Source: Lachnospiraceae bacterium
Lineage (GTDB): Bacteria > Bacillota > Clostridia > Lachnospirales > Lachnospiraceae
NCBI GenBank assembly: GCA_017465845.1
Contig: JAFTVH010000156.1
Span: 1-51,756 of the forward strand
Length of the DNA: 51,756 nt
Direction of reading: 5' to 3'
Positions 8,079-15,973 of the stretch are shown in pieces. A program made the translations under genes and the position numbers. Under the pieces are notes generated by a model. It was not told where the DNA came from. It was given only the letters and a program-made list of their open reading frames with translations, and did not search any database. Every line of letters begins with the position of its first letter. Position 1 is the first letter of the stretch.

Positions 8079-9008
8079 ATGCACAAAATGTCAAAAAAGA
8101 AATTATGGAAGAAAATTGCACAATCCTGGCAACTTTATTTGCTACTGCTGGTGCCTATAGTATGGCTTGTTACTTTTGAATATGTGCCTATGGCCGGTCT
8201 GCAGATTGCTTTTAAAGACTTCTCAAACAAAGGGGGAATCTGGGGAAGCCCATGGGTAGGACTTGAAAAGTTTAAGAAATTCTTTTCAGACCGTCAGTTC
8301 AGCAGATTGATGATCAATACACTGCGTATCAGCATTTATTCAATGGCTGTTGGCTTCATTGTTCCTATTATCATGGCGTTGTCACTGAATATCCTAAAGG
8401 ATGGTGTCTTCAAAAAGACTGTGCAGACCCTGACCTATATACCCCACTTTTTATCTGTTGTAGTACTGGTAGGTATGGTTATGCAGCTCTTTAATCCTGT
8501 GGCAGGTCTCTACGGAACCATCTATCAGCTGATTACGGGAACAAGACCTTCAGATATTATGGGTATTCCGGAGGCTTTCCCACATCTGTATGTATGGTCA
8601 GGTATCTGGCAGAATGCAGGATGGGGCTCTATTATTTACGTTGCTGCCCTTGCCAACAGTGATCAGCAGCTCCACGAAGCAGCACAGATCGATGGTGCAA
8701 CCAGACTGCAGCGCGTGTGGCATATTGATATCCCGACCATTCTTCCTACTGCTGTTATCATGCTTATCATGGATGCAGGAAAGGTCATGAGTGTTGGTTT
8801 TGAGAAGGTATTTTTGTTCCAGAATGACCTTAACATCAGCTACAGTGAAGTGCTTTCTACATATGTGTATAAAAAATCCTTTGCTGCGACCATTCCGGAC
8901 TTCTCGTTTTCGACTGCAGCGGGAATGTTTAACTCAGTCATTAACCTGATACTGATTACAATTGTAAATCAGATTTCCAGAAAAGTCAGTGAGACCAGTC
9001 TGTGGTAA
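8079..9008 (+). CDS. Sugar ABC transporter permease (LplB-like)
   Basis: A 309-residue inner-membrane permease with six predicted helices. The YEYVPMAGLQIAFKDF-type opening (here FEYVPMAGLQIAF) and the EAA loop HEAAQIDGATRLQRVWHIDIP, which contacts the ATPase, are characteristic of the LplB family. AAGGAG lies ahead of the ATG. It forms a heterodimer with the next gene's product and takes substrate from the lipoprotein encoded upstream. Its paralogue at 25069 has the same architecture. Confidence 0.93.
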   Translation: MHKMSKKKLWKKIAQSWQLYLLLLVPIVWLVTFEYVPMAGLQIAFKDFSNKGGIWGSPWVGLEKFKKFFSDRQFSRLMINTLRISIYSMAVGFIVPIIMALSLNILKDGVFKKTVQTLTYIPHFLSVVVLVGMVMQLFNPVAGLYGTIYQLITGTRPSDIMGIPEAFPHLYVWSGIWQNAGWGSIIYVAALANSDQQLHEAAQIDGATRLQRVWHIDIPTILPTAVIMLIMDAGKVMSVGFEKVFLFQNDLNISYSEVLSTYVYKKSFAATIPDFSFSTAAGMFNSVINLILITIVNQISRKVSETSLW

Positions 9009-9021
9009 GGAGGGTAAGAAG

Positions 9022-9918
9022 ATGCAAAAATCAAAAAAAGTAAGGAGTTCATCCTCCGATAGAGTATTTTATGGAATTATTGTTGTATTTCTAACGCTCG
9101 TATCACTGTGCGTGCTGTATCCGATTATTTATGTAGTATCCTGCTCCTTCTCCACACCAAGGTCTGTTCTGTCCGGTGATGTGATCCTTTTCCCGACAGA
9201 GTTTTCGCTGGCAGGCTATCAGGGCGTATTCAAGTACAAGAATGTGTGGATAGGTTTCCGTAATTCCATTTTTTACACTGTTGTGGGAACCGTACTCAAT
9301 GTAATTGCGACTATTATGACAGCATATCCTCTTTCCAGAGGAGATCTGCCGGGCCGCTCAGTTATCACCAAGATATTCAGCTTTACCATGATCTTCGGCG
9401 GTGGTATGATTCCGGGATATCTGCTGCTCAAGAACCTGCATATGCTGAATACTGTATGGTCACAGTTTATACCCGGATTGATCGTAGTATATCACGTTAT
9501 TATTATGAGAACTTTCTTCCAAAGCTCCATTCCGGGTGAATTGTTGGAAGCGTCCAAGATTGATGGCTGCAGTGATATCAATTATCTGACCAAGGTTGTA
9601 TTGCCGCTGTCTAAATCCATTATAGCTGTAATCACATTATACCGTATCGTTGGTCACTGGAATGCATATTTTAATGCATTTATGTACCTCTCCAACCGGG
9701 ATCTGTATCCCTTACAGGTATTCCTGCGTGAAATTCTGATTGCAAGTCAGGTTGATGCTGATTTGCTTACAACCGGTGAAAATGCACCGCCGATTGGCCT
9801 TGAGCATGTAGTAAAGTACTCCCTGATCGTGGTGGCAACGGTACCTATGTTGGTCATCTATCCTTTTGTACAAAAGCACTTTGTAAAAGGAGTTATGGTC
9901 GGTGCGATTAAAGGTTAG
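9022..9918 (+). CDS. Carbohydrate ABC transporter permease (LplC/YtcP-like)
   Basis: A 298-residue second permease, with the start fixed by AAGGAGGG at 9007-9014, 7 bases before the ATG. The EAA loop reads LLEASKIDGCSDINYLTKVVLPLSK. The C-terminus FVQKHFVKGVMVGAIKG is the family signature. It starts 13 bp after the first permease and is clearly in the same operon. The glycosidase gene follows within 30 bp, linking import to intracellular hydrolysis. Confidence 0.93.
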   Translation: MQKSKKVRSSSSDRVFYGIIVVFLTLVSLCVLYPIIYVVSCSFSTPRSVLSGDVILFPTEFSLAGYQGVFKYKNVWIGFRNSIFYTVVGTVLNVIATIMTAYPLSRGDLPGRSVITKIFSFTMIFGGGMIPGYLLLKNLHMLNTVWSQFIPGLIVVYHVIIMRTFFQSSIPGELLEASKIDGCSDINYLTKVVLPLSKSIIAVITLYRIVGHWNAYFNAFMYLSNRDLYPLQVFLREILIASQVDADLLTTGENAPPIGLEHVVKYSLIVVATVPMLVIYPFVQKHFVKGVMVGAIKG

Positions 9919-9947
9919 GGGAGAATAAGAAAGGTGAGATAGTAGAG

Positions 9948-11354
9948 ATGGAACGTTTAATAAAAGTGGGTAAAATTATCCCCAAACATTCAACTGAAGT
10001 CAAACAATCGAGAATCGGTATCGGCTTTGAAAAGCTGGACAGAGATGTATTCGATCCCAATAAGGCTTATGACAAGGTTGGAGAATTGGGAGTGAAGTGG
10101 GTTCGCATCCAGTCCGGATGGGAACGTACGGAAAAAGTAAAAGGTCAGTTTGACTTTACATGGCTGGATGACATTGTAGATAATCTGATCAGCAGGGGAC
10201 TGAAGCCTTGGATGTGTGTGTGCTACGGTCACGGTCTGTACGATGAGAGAGCAGCCAAGGTATTCGGATCAGTGGGATGTCCTCCTATCCACACACAGGA
10301 GCAGAAGGATGCATGGATCCGTTATGTGAAGGAGCTTACAGCTCACTATCAGGGCAGAATCAACTATTACGAAGTCTGGAATGAGCCGGATGGATTGCAT
10401 TGTTGGAAACATGGCGTATCCGCAGAAGAATACGGAGAATTTGTTGCAGAGACAGCAAAGGCTATCAAAGAGATTGATAAAGATGCTAAGGTAGTAGGCG
10501 GAGCTTATGCCAGATTAAATGTACATTACGTTGACACTTCCTTAAGCAAGATGGCAAAATATATTGATGCTGTCAGCTTCCATGAGTATACTGCAGACGA
10601 GCAGAAGGTATTCGGTAAAGTCAACGCTATCAGGGCATTATGTAACATCTATAATCCTGATTTGAAGATCATTCAGGGTGAATCCGGTTCCCAGTCCAGA
10701 AGTGGCGGCGCCGGAGCACTGAAAGCCGGAGCATGGACTCCCCGCAAGCAGGCAAAACAGCTGCTGCGTCATTCTTTAGTGGATCTGATGTCAGAAGTAG
10801 AGTTCATGTCCTATTTTTCCTGTATGGATATGATCGAGGCATTAAGAGGTGACAGAGCAGTCAAGAGCACTTACCTGGATTATGGCTATTTTGGCGTCCT
10901 GGGTGCAGAGTTTGATGAGAATGGTTTCTCCATTGGTGAATATGCACCGAAGCCTTCCTACTATGCGCTTCAGAATCTCGCTTCCATATTTGCAGAAGAA
11001 GTAGAAAGAGTAGAACTGCCCGTATTATTCAAGAAAGAGGAATCCCAGAGAGTATTCGGCAGCGATGTAGGAGAAAACGACATTACCTTTGGAGGATTCA
11101 GAAAGCCGAATGGCTCTACCGCCATGTTCTTCTGGACTCCTACAGACTTGATGACCACAGAATTTGAGTCTACGTTTACTTTGCAGGTTGCAGGCTTAGG
11201 AAAAGATGTGAAACTCGTGGATCTGATGGACGGCAACGTATATGAATTGCCCGAGAGTATGGTTGAGACCAGCGAGGAAGGCCATCTGCTTCTTAAGAAT
11301 GTCCCAATCAAAGATTATCCCATGGCCCTGATCTTCGGGGAATACCTGGTATAG
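9948..11354 (+). CDS. Clan GH-A glycoside hydrolase (GH39-like)
   Basis: A 468-residue (beta/alpha)8 glycosidase without a signal peptide, so cytoplasmic. The acid/base is E146 in YYEVWNEPDG, and the likely nucleophile is E245 in IIQGESGSQS, the arrangement expected of retaining GH-A enzymes. The barrel start VKWVRIQSGWERTE and the FHEYT strand are similar to GH39-like proteins. A C-terminal beta-domain (about 370-468) follows. It probably cleaves the disaccharide or oligosaccharide imported by the preceding permeases. The exact GH family and sugar cannot be decided without a profile search. Confidence 0.8.
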   Translation: MERLIKVGKIIPKHSTEVKQSRIGIGFEKLDRDVFDPNKAYDKVGELGVKWVRIQSGWERTEKVKGQFDFTWLDDIVDNLISRGLKPWMCVCYGHGLYDERAAKVFGSVGCPPIHTQEQKDAWIRYVKELTAHYQGRINYYEVWNEPDGLHCWKHGVSAEEYGEFVAETAKAIKEIDKDAKVVGGAYARLNVHYVDTSLSKMAKYIDAVSFHEYTADEQKVFGKVNAIRALCNIYNPDLKIIQGESGSQSRSGGAGALKAGAWTPRKQAKQLLRHSLVDLMSEVEFMSYFSCMDMIEALRGDRAVKSTYLDYGYFGVLGAEFDENGFSIGEYAPKPSYYALQNLASIFAEEVERVELPVLFKKEESQRVFGSDVGENDITFGGFRKPNGSTAMFFWTPTDLMTTEFESTFTLQVAGLGKDVKLVDLMDGNVYELPESMVETSEEGHLLLKNVPIKDYPMALIFGEYLV

Positions 11355-11398
11355 TGAGCCTAGCGGCGGTCCCCGCTTGCGCGGAACCGACATAATGG

Positions 11399-11436
11399 AA
11401 CGCCTCCATTGAGACAACAGTCGAGATGGAGGCGTT
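11399..11436 (+). terminator. Intercistronic hairpin
   Basis: AACGCCTCCAT (11399-11409) is perfectly complementary over 11 bp to ATGGAGGCGTT (11426-11436), with a 16-base loop. No T-run follows, so it is more likely an mRNA-processing or stability hairpin, or a weak terminator, than a strong stop. It lies just ahead of the ribosome binding site of the next gene. Confidence 0.5.
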
Positions 11437-11458
11437 TGAGATAAGGAAGGAGTATGTT

Positions 11459-12307
11459 ATGGAAAAGCTGATTCAATACTGCACCAAGGCGTCCCACTAC
11501 GATGGCCCGTTTGGGAAGGAGGTAGGCTGGACTCCCGCAGGAATGGGCTACATAATCAGAACAGACAACAATCACCTGGTAGTTGTCGATGGTGGTTTCG
11601 AAGAAGATGCAGAAGATTTTATTGCGCTTCTGGAAGCCAATTCAGCCACTCAGATTCCCGAAGTTGATCTGTGGATCATTACCCATCCTCATGACGATCA
11701 TTTTACTATATTGTTAGAAATCTGTCGCAGGCCGGAATTGCTAAGCCGCCTGCACATCAAAAAGTTTGTTTATCACTTCCCGGCTGATTTTAAAGACTAT
11801 AAAGGTGACGGCATCGTTGATGTGTTTCCTCTTATGGAGGAAATTCTGGCTGCCACCGGCGCACAGTACCACCTGCCCAAGGTAGATGAGACACTGGAAG
11901 TAGACGGAATGCGTTTTCACTTTCTCTACACGCCCACGGATTGCTCTATCTTAAACAACCTCAATCAGCTGTCTCTGATTTTTACAGTACAGGGAAAGGG
12001 CAAGAGGATCATGTTTACAGGTGATGCTTATTATCGCACTGTGCAGATCGTGCTCTGGCGCTATCCCGGTCAGCTGGCTTGTGATATTCTGCAGCTGCCG
12101 CACCATGGACTTTGTGATACAGGTAATCTGCTGGAATTTTATAAGCAGGTGAATGCAAACACAGTGCTGATTCCCATCTCTGTTGCCGGCGACCGGACTA
12201 TGAGGTCTGATATGTATGGCGATAAGCCGGCGGTGAACCGGTTTGCTGAGGAGATTGCGGAGATGGTGTATAAAGCATTTGAGGGGACTGTGGAGATTGA
12301 TCTGTAA
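11459..12307 (+). CDS. Metallo-beta-lactamase-fold hydrolase
   Basis: A 282-residue MBL-fold enzyme. The metal-binding motif HPHDDH lies in WIITHPHDDHF. Further ligands are likely the aspartate of MFTGDAYYR and the histidines of LPHHG, a ComEC-like arrangement. AAGGAG at 11447-11452, 6 bases before the ATG at 11459, fixes the start. No signal peptide is present. It is the last gene of locus 1, before a clear terminator, so it may process a modified sugar, for instance a lactone or a phosphate or sulfate ester. That is inference; the motif itself is certain. Confidence 0.82.
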   Translation: MEKLIQYCTKASHYDGPFGKEVGWTPAGMGYIIRTDNNHLVVVDGGFEEDAEDFIALLEANSATQIPEVDLWIITHPHDDHFTILLEICRRPELLSRLHIKKFVYHFPADFKDYKGDGIVDVFPLMEEILAATGAQYHLPKVDETLEVDGMRFHFLYTPTDCSILNNLNQLSLIFTVQGKGKRIMFTGDAYYRTVQIVLWRYPGQLACDILQLPHHGLCDTGNLLEFYKQVNANTVLIPISVAGDRTMRSDMYGDKPAVNRFAEEIAEMVYKAFEGTVEIDL

Positions 12308-12347
12308 CGATTTGGTATCGGTCGGAAATGAATATGGTTTTATGGGG

Positions 12348-12386
12348 GATGGCATCTGCTTTTAGGAGGGGATGCCATCTTATTTT
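12348..12386 (+). terminator. Rho-independent terminator of locus 1
   Basis: GATGGCATC (12348-12356) pairs with GATGCCATC (12371-12379), followed by TTATTTT. Confidence 0.75.
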
Positions 12387-12476
12387 GCACAAGTTGTGTT
12401 AGCTGAGCATTGGAGTGGACACCAAATCACATTAACGAATAGTAACTCGGGAACTTTAATTCGCTGTAGGAAAGCC

Positions 12477-12505
12477 TTGCAAATTACCAAAAATTCAGCT
12501 ATAAT
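12477..12505 (+). promoter_or_regulatory. Sigma-A promoter
   Basis: TTGCAA (12477-12482), 17-base spacer, TATAAT (12500-12505). It drives the small membrane peptide and probably the VanW gene. The 90 bases before it (12387-12476) show nothing recognisable. Confidence 0.7.
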
Positions 12506-12578
12506 AACCTATCGGGTTTTGTAGCAGTAAATTGTTTCTTTTGTATGCCTGTGATATCAGGACAGATTGGAGACGGAT

Positions 12579-12683
12579 ATGTTTAACTTTAACAATAAGA
12601 AGAATAAAAAAGTAGTTTCCGGAGTAATTATAGGAATAGTGATTCTGGCCATGGTGCTTCCTATGCTTTCATATATGTTTTAA
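12579..12683 (+). CDS. 34-residue single-pass membrane peptide
   Basis: A short ORF with a GGAGAC site ahead of its ATG and a strong promoter 70 bases upstream. It encodes a basic N-terminus (NNKKNKK) and one hydrophobic helix of about 20 residues (VVSGVIIGIVILAMVLPML). Size and topology are like the stressosome-linked peptide Prli42 and related small Bacillota membrane peptides, but similarity this short proves little. It is followed after 97 bases by the VanW gene. Confidence 0.6.
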   Translation: MFNFNNKKNKKVVSGVIIGIVILAMVLPMLSYMF

Positions 12684-12780
12684 AAGGGTGAGCAGCGTAG
12701 GCCGACACTGAGATGGCGGTACATGTTTTTTACATAAGAGCATTGTACCATGAGGAGTTAGAATTGAGGAGCAGTATGTT

Positions 12781-14286
12781 ATGAAGAAATGGAACATGGC
12801 AGCTGTCCTGTTCAGCATCGTATTGTTTGCGGCAGGATGGGGCAGGAGCGGTCTGGAAGCCCGGGCCGCTTCTGAGGATACCATAAAGACGGGCATCTTC
12901 GCAGACAACGTAGAATTGTCCGGAATGACAAAAGAAGAAGCCACGCAGGCTGTCAATGATTATGTAGAAAGCTTAAAAGGCGTGGAAATCACACTTTTGG
13001 CAGCAGATGGCAAAGAGGTAGTGACTACCGCCGGTGCACTGGGGATTACCTGGGAGAACCGGGAACTGGTAACCGAGGCATTGGAAATCGGTACCCATGG
13101 CAATATCATTGAAAGATATAAGGTGATGAAAGACCTGGAACATGAGAATCTGACATATGATGTAAAGCTTGGATTTGATGTTTCTGCTATCAATGATATT
13201 TTGGTAAATCAATGCGCTAAGTATAATCGTGATGCAGTGAACGTATCACTGAAGCGGGAAAACGGTACTTTTCAGGTGGTGCAGGGTCAGACAGGCTACA
13301 AGCTGGATGTTGAGACTTCCATCGATCTGGTGTATGATTATCTTACCTCCGAGTGGACAGGGGAAGCAGCGGATATCCAGCTCAATGTTGCAGTGGAGGA
13401 ACCTAAGGGCAGTGCGGAAGAACTGGCGCAGGTGAAGGACATTCTTGGCAGCTTTACCACCTCCTTCTCCACATCCGGTACTTCCAGAACAGCCAATGTG
13501 ACCAATGGCTGTAAGCTGGTCAATGGGACGACATTGTATCCCGGCGAAGAATTTTCGACTTACCGGACCGTAGCGCCTTTTTCCCAGGCTAACGGTTATT
13601 ATATGGCAGGCTCCTATGTCAATGGTAAAGTAGTAGACAGTATCGGCGGCGGTATCTGTCAGGTATCTACCACACTGTATAATGCGGCACTGCTTGCGGA
13701 ACTGGAGATTACGGAGCGCCACAATCATTCCATGACGGTAAGTTATGTAGATTTGTCTGCTGATGCAGCTATTGCAGAGAGCGCCGGGAAAGATTTTAGA
13801 TTTGTCAATAATACGGATTCTCCTATTTATATAGAGGGAATTATCAAAAATAAACAGATTACTTTTAATATTTACGGTAAAGAGACCAGAAGCTCGAGCC
13901 GTAAGGTGACTTATGTCAGCGAGGTTCTTGACACCATCAATCCTCCGGCAGACCAGATCTATCAGGATGCATCTCAGCCGATAGGCTATTTCCTGAAAGG
14001 AGACAGCGCCCACATCGGTTATAAGGCAAAACTATGGAAAGTAGTTACGGAGAACGGTGTGGAGGTCAGCAGAGAACAGGTAAACAGCAGTTCTTATAAA
14101 ATGACTCCAAGAAGTGCAACAGTAGGCGTGGCTACTTCTGACCCCAATGCTTATAATGAAATTCAGGCAGCAATCGGAACCGGCAGCATCGACCACGTGA
14201 AGAATGTAATTGCGCTTTTGACCGCGCAGCCTGCTTCTTCGGATAATGGCGGAGAGGTCATTGAAAACGAGGCTCCGGCCGAGTAA
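12781..14286 (+). CDS. VanW-family cell-wall protein
   Basis: A 501-residue secreted or membrane-anchored protein. An N-terminal signal segment (residues 5-31) ends near ARAAS. A peptidoglycan-binding-like (PG_binding_4) region covers about 45-200, and the VanW domain about 235-370, with the conserved NGTTLYPGEEFS, DSIGGGICQVSTTLYNAAL and RHNHSMTVSYV blocks. A beta-rich tail with an acidic C-terminus follows. VanW domains occur in vancomycin clusters but are widespread in clostridia with no resistance role; wall binding is the likely function. No vanHAX genes are nearby, so no resistance is implied. Confidence 0.88.
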   Translation: MKKWNMAAVLFSIVLFAAGWGRSGLEARAASEDTIKTGIFADNVELSGMTKEEATQAVNDYVESLKGVEITLLAADGKEVVTTAGALGITWENRELVTEALEIGTHGNIIERYKVMKDLEHENLTYDVKLGFDVSAINDILVNQCAKYNRDAVNVSLKRENGTFQVVQGQTGYKLDVETSIDLVYDYLTSEWTGEAADIQLNVAVEEPKGSAEELAQVKDILGSFTTSFSTSGTSRTANVTNGCKLVNGTTLYPGEEFSTYRTVAPFSQANGYYMAGSYVNGKVVDSIGGGICQVSTTLYNAALLAELEITERHNHSMTVSYVDLSADAAIAESAGKDFRFVNNTDSPIYIEGIIKNKQITFNIYGKETRSSSRKVTYVSEVLDTINPPADQIYQDASQPIGYFLKGDSAHIGYKAKLWKVVTENGVEVSREQVNSSSYKMTPRSATVGVATSDPNAYNEIQAAIGTGSIDHVKNVIALLTAQPASSDNGGEVIENEAPAE

Positions 14287-14301
14287 AATATGGAAGTAAT
14301 A

Positions 14302-14378
14302 GTAACAGTTCAGGCGTGCCATTCGCCAAGAACCTCCGGTTCTTTGTGCACTTACACACGGGTTGTCTGAACTGTTAC
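14302..14378. repeat. Interspersed palindromic element (GTAACAGTTCAG type)
   Basis: GTAACAGTTCAG (14302-14313) and its exact reverse complement CTGAACTGTTAC (14367-14378) bound a 77-bp element with internal hairpins (GGCG/CGCC and AAGAACC/GGTTCTT). Similar ends occur at 51617-51756, in variant form at 31173-31356, and weakly at 5735-5772. Confidence 0.7.
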
Positions 14379-14407
14379 GAATAAAATAAAACGGACAGGA
14401 ATCGGAT

Positions 14408-15442
14408 ATGAAAGTTGGCAAAATAACAGGGAATGCTTTGAAGCGTTCTGTTTTAAAACCAATTACATACAGAAGAGAAGAAATCTTAAATGGCGCAGGT
14501 GTAGGGACAGACTGCGCCATTTTTGCGGTTCCGGAGGGCTTTAAACAGGCCGCCAATGTACAGGAGGCTGCAGTCGCGGGGAAGGCGGATATGGAGCTTT
14601 TGATTGGCAGATGTGTCAACAGTCTGGCAGTGGCCGGAGCGCAGCCCATAGCCGCCATGATAGGATTGCTTTTACCGGAAACGATGGAAGAACCTCAGCT
14701 GAAAGCGCTGATGAGCGAGGCACACAGAGTCTGTGCAGATTATCAGATGCAGATAGCGGGCGGACATACTACCGTAAGCAGTGCGGTGAATTGTCCTTTT
14801 GCTACGGTGACGGCGCTTGGGCTGGTACCCGAGGAACCGGCAGAGTCAGCAGACAAAGTCGGCGCCGCTCAAAAAGGCGCAGATCAGAAATACTCAGCTC
14901 AGAAAGGGCCCATACCCGGTCAGGACATTGTTTTAAGCAAGTGGATCGGTCTGGAAGGTACAGCCCTTCTCGCATCGAAATATACCGACAGCTTACTGAC
15001 ACGTTATCCGGCATATCTGGTAGAGGAAGCAGCCTCTTTTACAAAATACATATCCATCCGGCCGGAAGCAGCAATTGCCTTAAAAGCAGGAGTCCGCTCC
15101 ATGCATGATGCCTCCGAGGGCGGTATTCTGGCGGCTCTTTGGGAAATGGCAGAGCGTGCAGGAGTAGGCTTGAGCATTGACTTAAAGAAGCTTCCCATCC
15201 GCCAGGAAACAGTGGAAGTATGCGAGCATGTAGGGGCTAATCCTTACGAGCTTCGAAGCAGTGGATGTCTGATCATGACTACCGAGGACGGTCAGGGCTT
15301 GGTACGTGAGTTGGAAGCAGCTCATATTCCTGCCGGAATCGTTGGCAAGATTACGGACGGAAATGAACGCCTGATTCTGAATGAAGATGAGGTGCGCTAC
15401 ATGGACAGACCGCAGGTAGATGAGGTACACAGATTACTATAG
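14408..15442 (+). CDS. AIR synthase-related protein (HypE/PurM fold)
   Basis: A 344-residue protein of the PurM/HypE/SelD/ThiL superfamily. The N-terminal ATP-binding half has GVGTDCAIF and CVNSLAVAGAQPIAAMIG and the GGHTTVS strand. The C-terminal half has MHDASEGGILAALWEMA. A charged low-complexity linker (about residues 140-162, KVGAAQKGADQK) sits between the halves. No hydrogenase genes are near, and the HypE C-terminal cysteine motif is absent, so hydrogenase maturation is unlikely. It precedes an Lrp regulator and an aminotransferase, suggesting a role in amino-acid or cofactor metabolism (inference). Confidence 0.78.
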   Translation: MKVGKITGNALKRSVLKPITYRREEILNGAGVGTDCAIFAVPEGFKQAANVQEAAVAGKADMELLIGRCVNSLAVAGAQPIAAMIGLLLPETMEEPQLKALMSEAHRVCADYQMQIAGGHTTVSSAVNCPFATVTALGLVPEEPAESADKVGAAQKGADQKYSAQKGPIPGQDIVLSKWIGLEGTALLASKYTDSLLTRYPAYLVEEAASFTKYISIRPEAAIALKAGVRSMHDASEGGILAALWEMAERAGVGLSIDLKKLPIRQETVEVCEHVGANPYELRSSGCLIMTTEDGQGLVRELEAAHIPAGIVGKITDGNERLILNEDEVRYMDRPQVDEVHRLL

Positions 15443-15490
15443 GGTATTATCATAAATTGAGAGATTATCATAAATATGGAGGAAATGACA

Positions 15491-15973
15491 ATGAGAGAAG
15501 AATTACTGGCGATTATTGAAAAGAACAGCCGCATCGAGTTAAAGGAATTGGCGGTAATCCTTGGAGTAGAAGAAATAGACGTAGTGAACGAACTGGCAGC
15601 AATGGAAGCAGACGGAACCATCTGCGGTTATCACACCCTGATCAACTGGGAGAATACTTCCATTGACAAAGTAACTGCTCTGATCGAGGTACGTGTTACC
15701 CCTCAGAGAGGACAGGGATTTGACAATATTGCTGAGCGCATCTACAAATATCCCGAAGTGCGCAGCGTATACCTGATTTCCGGCGGTTATGACCTTCTTG
15801 TAACCTTGGAGGGCAAGAGCCTGAAAGAAGTATCCAACTTTGTATCCGATAAGCTGTCCACACTGGATACCGTGCTGAGTACCGCTACTCATTTTATCCT
15901 GAAAAAATACAAGGACCACGGTACCGTTCTTGCTAAAAAACCTGTTGATGAAAGAGAGATGATAACCCCATGA
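15491..15973 (+). CDS. Lrp/AsnC-family transcriptional regulator
   Basis: A 160-residue regulator. It has an N-terminal winged helix-turn-helix (ELLAIIEKNSRIELKELAVILG) and a C-terminal RAM ligand-binding domain (VTALIEVRVTPQRGQGFD, VYLISGGYDLLVTLEGKS). GGAGGAA at 15478-15484 is 6 bases before the ATG at 15491; the ATG at 15476 overlaps that site and lacks its own. Its stop overlaps the next start (ATGA), so it is translated together with the aminotransferase and probably senses an amino acid handled by it. Confidence 0.9.
   Translation: MREELLAIIEKNSRIELKELAVILGVEEIDVVNELAAMEADGTICGYHTLINWENTSIDKVTALIEVRVTPQRGQGFDNIAERIYKYPEVRSVYLISGGYDLLVTLEGKSLKEVSNFVSDKLSTLDTVLSTATHFILKKYKDHGTVLAKKPVDEREMITP

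Noticed and set aside
13246-14013. Long minus-strand open frame opposite VanW
   Set aside because: It lies wholly opposite a well-supported gene, is rich in Cys/Arg/Ile and has no ribosome binding site.
12781-14286. Vancomycin-resistance gene
   Set aside because: VanW domain proteins are widespread in clostridia and no vanHAX or sensor genes are present.
14408-15442. Hydrogenase maturation factor HypE
   Set aside because: No C-terminal HypE cysteine motif and no hydrogenase genes nearby; kept as PurM/HypE fold only.
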